A program made the translations under genes and the position numbers. From Hirudo medicinalis (lineage: Eukaryota; Annelida; Clitellata; Hirudinida; Hirudinidae), in assembly GCA_011800805.1 (NCBI GenBank), contig MPNW01000098.1, forward strand, positions 114,594-178,593: 64,000 nucleotides of DNA, written 5' to 3'. The notes under the pieces were generated by a model, which was not told the DNA's origin, did not search any database, and worked only from the letters and a program-made list of their open reading frames with translations. Of this stretch, positions 59,501-64,000 are shown piece after piece (the first letter of the stretch is position 1; each line of letters opens with the position of its first letter).

Positions 59501-62500
59501 TGACTGGCAAAAGCCGATTCACAGGCTGCGACTTTTGGCACTTAACTCCATCCCTAACCCTATCAATAACTGACAAAAGTCGCTGCCTGTGATGTGGCTT
59601 TTGTCCGTCACTTCTCCAACAATCGTGGATATGCAACATGGCAAAACAATCGTTATATGGACTGGATTCTCCGAGGATTTTTAGGAAAATTCTTCGTTGA
59701 AAAATGGAAACTTTCCCGGATCCATTGAGAATGATAATGATTTCAATGTCATACTTCTATCGAACTATATTCTCACAGTGACTTGAGTTAGGAAGACTTA
59801 AACATGTAAGGGGAAAATATTTAGCTTCAAATGCTCTCGTATCAGTCGCATAAGAATTTATAAATTCCAGACCAGTCCATCCATCGTTTGGGCTTGTAGA
59901 AAACTCACGTACATTTCTCTCAGGGAACTCATTTGAATAAAATTAGCTCAACATGCTAACAAAACCAAAAAATTCTTGCGAGAATCAGAGTTCTCGATGA
60001 CTAGTTTTATGCAGATTTCCATGGAAGGCTGGATGGATCATTGGATGTTGCTTGCTGATTGATTGCGATTTGCATTCTCTTTAATGGTCGAGGTTATGCT
60101 CCATAGTTCAGTAGGAGGCACTCATACGACCGAATACTTGTATTTTATTCACCTTCATCATCTGACAGACAATTCCAAACCTGCTGTTCGCAATCCATAT
60201 TACCCTCTAATCTCAATCCTAGTTCTTTTTTTATCCTGCTTAATTGATTGTACCCATGAGAGATTGTGATTGTATCAGAGTGAGAGGAATTTGTATGAGA
60301 AGAAAAATAATGGATCACTAAAAATTCTTCAAATTCTCCACAGAATTATTGGTACAATGTATAGAGTTTTATTCCAGGGAGAGGATTCTTTATTTTATTT
60401 TATTTTTTATTCATTTACGTCATCAATATCCATCCAATAATTGATCTACAGAGTTTTTTGAAATGTCCATGCAGTTACTCTCTGCTAAGTTAAACAGTAA
60501 CGGTGTTTAGAAAGTTTTTGTTATCCGGAAGATTGTTTTATCTGATTTTCGTGCACAAATATTGGCAAATAGCACAAATAGTTCTTTCTTACCAAAGCTA
60601 CTGGAAGACTTAATATTGAGAAATATTTCTTTTTGTACAAAGCAATAGAAGGATCATTTTACAACCTCTGGCACATTTTTGCTTATTTATTCTGCAAATG
60701 AATCAGGTAGGTCTTGTTTTTATTTCTGTGCATAAGATTTTCTTGGGGGTCTTGGTGGGTCTTGGTATTTGTCTTGTTGTGATATTTGTTCATTACAAAA
60801 ACTACATTTTAGTAAAGCAAATGAAGTGTCGCTTTGTACATTTTAAGCATAATTTGACTTTTTAAGAATCTCAATGGTTTTAAACAGCACTATTTTTAAA
60901 TTAAAGAGACATTTGATTAAACATTGAACAGCCTCTTCGTGTTGTTGAGATTTGGCTCATTAATATTTTATTTGGCTCCTTGTTAAAAAAAACGGGAATA
61001 TTGGCATGCATGCATGTTTTTGCCCATCATTAATAAACAGCACATTAATATTAATTCTTTCTTAATCCAAACAATGGGAGTCCCTGTGAGGATGTTGATG
61101 GTGATGTCGATGACTATTGCTATTGCGTAAAAGCCTTTCATGAAGTTTTTCCATGCTTTTGGAAGTACTGACCATATTTTTTAAAAATAATAATAGTAAT
61201 AGTATTAGTTATTATTGTATTGTTATTATTATTATTGCAATAATATCAACAATACTCCATGGGGAACATTTTTGCTTTCTTGTTTCAGTCAAGTCTCAAG
61301 CGAGTGGATCTATTACATCATTGCTTACCCAATTGTTGATTTATGTACGACTTGCAGCTCGCTTCTTATGACTCAAAATATATGACCATTTATTATAATA
61401 TAATTATCATAATATATTTATTACATTACTAAAAAGGCTTAATGAAGTTTTTCAGACTTCACAGCAACTTGTGCAAAGTGAACGCACAATGTACAGTGGT
61501 GAGCTGCAGTGTTTTACTGAGCTCAAAGGTTGCTGTGGTAAATTGTTTACACTGAGTAGTTTGGTCCTTACATTTCATTATGTTGTCATCAATCATCAAA
61601 CCTCTGAGAGCTCATTTGCATTCAATAGCATTTCTGAGCACCAGTTTGTAAATATTGTAAATGATACCAGTTAAAGTGTATTAATAATTACAAGGCTACT
61701 TAATTATTAATTACTATTTGGCCATAGTTTTAGAATGCACCTACGTTAAGGCTGGTTAAGGCTTTGCAGCGTCTGATGTTCTAATATTAGCAACACTCCA
61801 TACTTCAGTTCTTGTTGTTCTTGTTAATACTTTCGGCCTTCAGGAAGCTTTTTTGTTTATTTAGTTTTCTTCACCAATCTTATCATCGTGTTCCTTTGAT
61901 GCTACCAAGCAAGTTCGCATTTAATTGGATTTCATTGGCACGTTACTTTATTTAGTGTAAAAAAAATGTGCTTAGCTGGATCAATTTGTTACCTACAAAA
62001 ACTATTCTGTAATTTTTAAAACTAGTGCTTCTGAGTGCTTTTTTAGTGTTTGCTCAGGTATTTAACAGCAGACCAGATGGTCCGTAATATTCTCTATTAA
62101 TTATTAAATTCACATGAGAAATATGCATATATATATATATATATTATTTAATAACCTTGAACCAATGAACTGACTGGAGAATCACCTGTCTCAATTTAAA
62201 GAGGTAGGAACTCCTGGCAATAAATTGATTCCTGCTAATGCAATTGGTCGGCTTAGGCTTCATCTTAAATGATGTTTATTTACAGTTCCTCTTAACATTC
62301 AATTACGCTTTCAAGAAGTGCTGAAGCATTGAGAAATGAGAAATAACAGACATTCTTTTAATGCGTATTAGTGAGGCTTGAATTATGCACGACCAATGCC
62401 GCCGAACGGGGGTGGGGGGTGGGAGGGGGAAAACCTCCAAGGGGCCTGTCCGGGTTTTAATGTATTAAAATTACAATCACGACCTTTTTTTGCATTTCCA

Positions 62501-63156
62501 TCACCAAATTGACATAACCCTCTGCCTAGGGGTCCGATACTTCCCTTGGCGACCCTGTGCGTGACAAATTTGTTTTTAAACATTATCTCATGATGTCACG
62601 AACAAGCAACTGAATTGAATTTAAAGAGATAGGAAATATCACAACATTAGATAAAGTATCTTTGCTGATTCAACTTCTATCCACTTTTATGGAGTGTGGA
62701 TTTCAGTAAAGCTTAACCTTTGAGTTAGAAGGTTGTAAAAAGAAAACAAAACTAGTCCAAGGGCTTAAAGGTTGTTGAGTTTTTGCAGCTCCTTAAATTA
62801 ATATCTCGGCCGAAATTTTAGCAACATCGAAAAGAAGAGGAACTCAATAAGTATAATTGAAATATTTGTGATGGTAAATTTACAACTTATCGGTAATGAT
62901 ATTCTTTTCAATAAATAACTTTTAAAAATCATTCAAAATTTACCACCATTCAGCAATCACTTAGTAATTTTAAAAAAATAATTCACGAAAAGGATAAATT
63001 GTAATTAATAAGATATTATTGATTATGATTATGATTGACTGTTCAGGTATGACCAGAGATGATCTCTTCAACACTAATGCCTCTGTTGTCAGAGACCTCA
63101 GTGATGCTGTGGCCAAGTATTCTCCTGGTGCAATACTCTGCATCATTTCAGACCCT
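56555..63156 (+). CDS. MDH2: malate dehydrogenase, mitochondrial (partial; first four exons, 155 codons)
   Basis: This is the NAD-dependent malate/oxaloacetate enzyme of the TCA cycle. Exons are 56,555-56,656, 57,780-57,893, 58,019-58,157 and 63,047-63,156, with phases 0, 0, 1 and 0. Exon 1 encodes an Arg/Ser-rich mitochondrial presequence ([19 protein letters not shown]). Exon 2 has the NAD-binding [19 protein letters not shown] loop. Exon 3 has PGVAADLSH and [13 protein letters not shown], and exon 4 has [14 protein letters not shown], including the substrate-binding Arg of the RKPGMTRDD loop. Exon 4 ends at ISDP just before the expected VNSTxPI block, so the rest lies beyond the right edge of the window. 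Intron 3 is about 4.9 kb, far longer than the others. Confidence 0.95.
59471..59641. repeat. foldback element: two arms of about 74 bp with a short loop
   Basis: 59,471-59,545 and 59,567-59,641 are imperfect reverse complements. The words GATTGTTGAAGAAGTGAC on the left and GTCACTTCTCCAACAATC on the right pair, as do GGCTGCGACTTTTGGCA and TGACAAAAGTCGCTGCC. The loop is about 21 bp. It lies in MDH2 intron 3. A transcript would form a long hairpin. Confidence 0.8.
60098..60130 (+). repeat. possible tRNA 5'-half fragment
   Basis: GCTCCATAGTTCAGTAGG resembles the acceptor and D-arm of a eukaryotic tRNA (the GCTCCATAGCTCAG type). No anticodon arm or B box follows. It is either a tRNA-derived scrap or chance. 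Confidence 0.2.
62121..62146 (+). repeat. AT dinucleotide microsatellite
   Basis: ATATGCATATATATATATAT-type run in MDH2 intron 3. Confidence 0.85.
62394..62557 (+). mobile_element. MITE copy 5 with a probable 8-bp target-site duplication
   Basis: The left end is CAATGCCGCCGAACGGGGG and the right end CCTTGGCGACCCTG, flanked by TGCACGAC and TGCGTGAC (6 of 8 identical), as expected for a hAT-type insertion. The core is CATTTCCATCACCAAATTGA. Located in MDH2 intron 3. Confidence 0.7.
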
Positions 63157-64000
63157 GTGAGTTTTTAAACCGAATCCAACTGCCGATATTTTGTCGTGTT
63201 TTGGCCGTCCTCGCCGCATTTATTAATACGGTTTGATTGGAATTTGTTCGGCCTGTTTTTAAAACGTTCAAATATCAAACGCAAATGAAAAAAAACCATT
63301 CCGCACGTGAAAGACGGCCAATCTCCGGAGCACGTCCGAAGGTTTCCCAACCGATTTCCTGATACGTTACTGACCTTTACAAGCGCTATTTTGTGGGCTC
63401 AAATGCCTTCGCAATGGAGGTGAATGAGCTTCTTTATCAAATCGAACAAAGCAACAGGTTCAAAAACTGAACCTCTGTAAATGACTTGCTCAATTGGATG
63501 TCAGATGATTTCAGATTTTCTAAGCTATTAATGGCCACACACATTAAGAGCTGCAATATCAACAACAACAAAAAATATGCTTATAGTAATATTATTAACA
63601 ACCTAACCTAAGATTTGTATCTAACAATTATGTGTTAGTGATGTTTGTCTAAAACATTAAAACATAGAAATTTTAACTAATTATGCATAAATATTAACAT
63701 TTATAATTAAATTTTCTCTTGAAAATAAAATATTGAAAATAAAAAAGGCCAATGTAAAAATGGCCAATAAATGAACAAGTTCTCATTGCAAGACATTGTT
63801 TACAAACCTATTTCTCTGCAATTTGATTTGCTTCTAGCAGGTTTTTAATCTGTACTACTGCGACTACGAAAGTATAGTAAAAATTTGAGTACAACAAAAT
63901 GTTTTGAGGTCAGATTTGCTCCCTGTGTCATTAGAGTGATAACTTCTTAAAAACAAAAAAAAATTAACAGATAATCTGTGAAATTAATTGACAATTATTC
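63157..64000. other. MDH2 intron, no further feature
   Basis: Sequence after the fourth MDH2 exon donor (GTGAGT). No further exon is recognised before the end of the window. Confidence 0.6.

Overview
The window is nuclear DNA of an AT-rich invertebrate animal. Genes are split into short exons by GT-AG introns of about 55 bp to 5 kb, poly(A) signals are AATAAA, and the gene set is animal-like (ASCC2, NAP1-like, CRAL-TRIO, ELOF1, FBXO3, NIPSNAP, mitochondrial MDH). The phylum cannot be fixed from sequence alone. Isolated single 'n' bases (3480, 10207, 19723, 21916, 54416) behave like collapsed assembly gaps, several with duplicated or missing sequence beside them.

Layout. 0-3 kb: the 3' end of a Ser/Thr-rich gene, a decayed coding-like island, and a three-exon gene for a small secreted peptide (-). 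3-6 kb: AT-rich DNA with one MITE. 6.2-8.7 kb: ASCC2 (+). 9.5-12.1 kb: a NAP1-family histone chaperone (+) with a LINE scrap in an intron. 12.9-17.0 kb: a complete seven-exon CRAL-TRIO lipid-binding protein (-). 17-25.4 kb: a rearranged repeat-rich block with three tandem single-exon ELOF1 paralogues, a fourth inverted ELOF1 fragment, a duplicated 3' flank, and pieces of at least two LINE lineages. 25.9-29.8 kb: FBXO3 (-). 30-32 kb: orphan coding-like exons and a GC-rich islet.

32.8-42.6 kb is dominated by one gene (-). It encodes about 3,230 residues: N-terminal ankyrin repeats, a very long charged and repetitive disordered region in a single exon of about 7.8 kb, and a death domain. This layout recalls giant ankyrins, but I see no ZU5/UPA module. 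One base is out of frame within the ankyrin repeats.

45.8-52.3 kb holds two paralogous five-exon tyrosine phosphatases (CX5R, Y_phosphatase3 type) arranged head to head. A CRNKL1 processed pseudogene lies antisense in an intron of the left one. 54.5-63.2 kb: NIPSNAP (-) and mitochondrial malate dehydrogenase (+), two genes for mitochondrial proteins sharing a 0.65 kb divergent promoter interval; MDH2 runs off the right edge. A small MITE family (six copies) and a foldback element are scattered through introns and intergenic DNA.

No operon-like organisation is seen. The functional themes are transcription and chromatin (ELOF1, ASCC2, NAP1), ubiquitin (FBXO3, ASCC2) and mitochondrial metabolism (MDH2, NIPSNAP).
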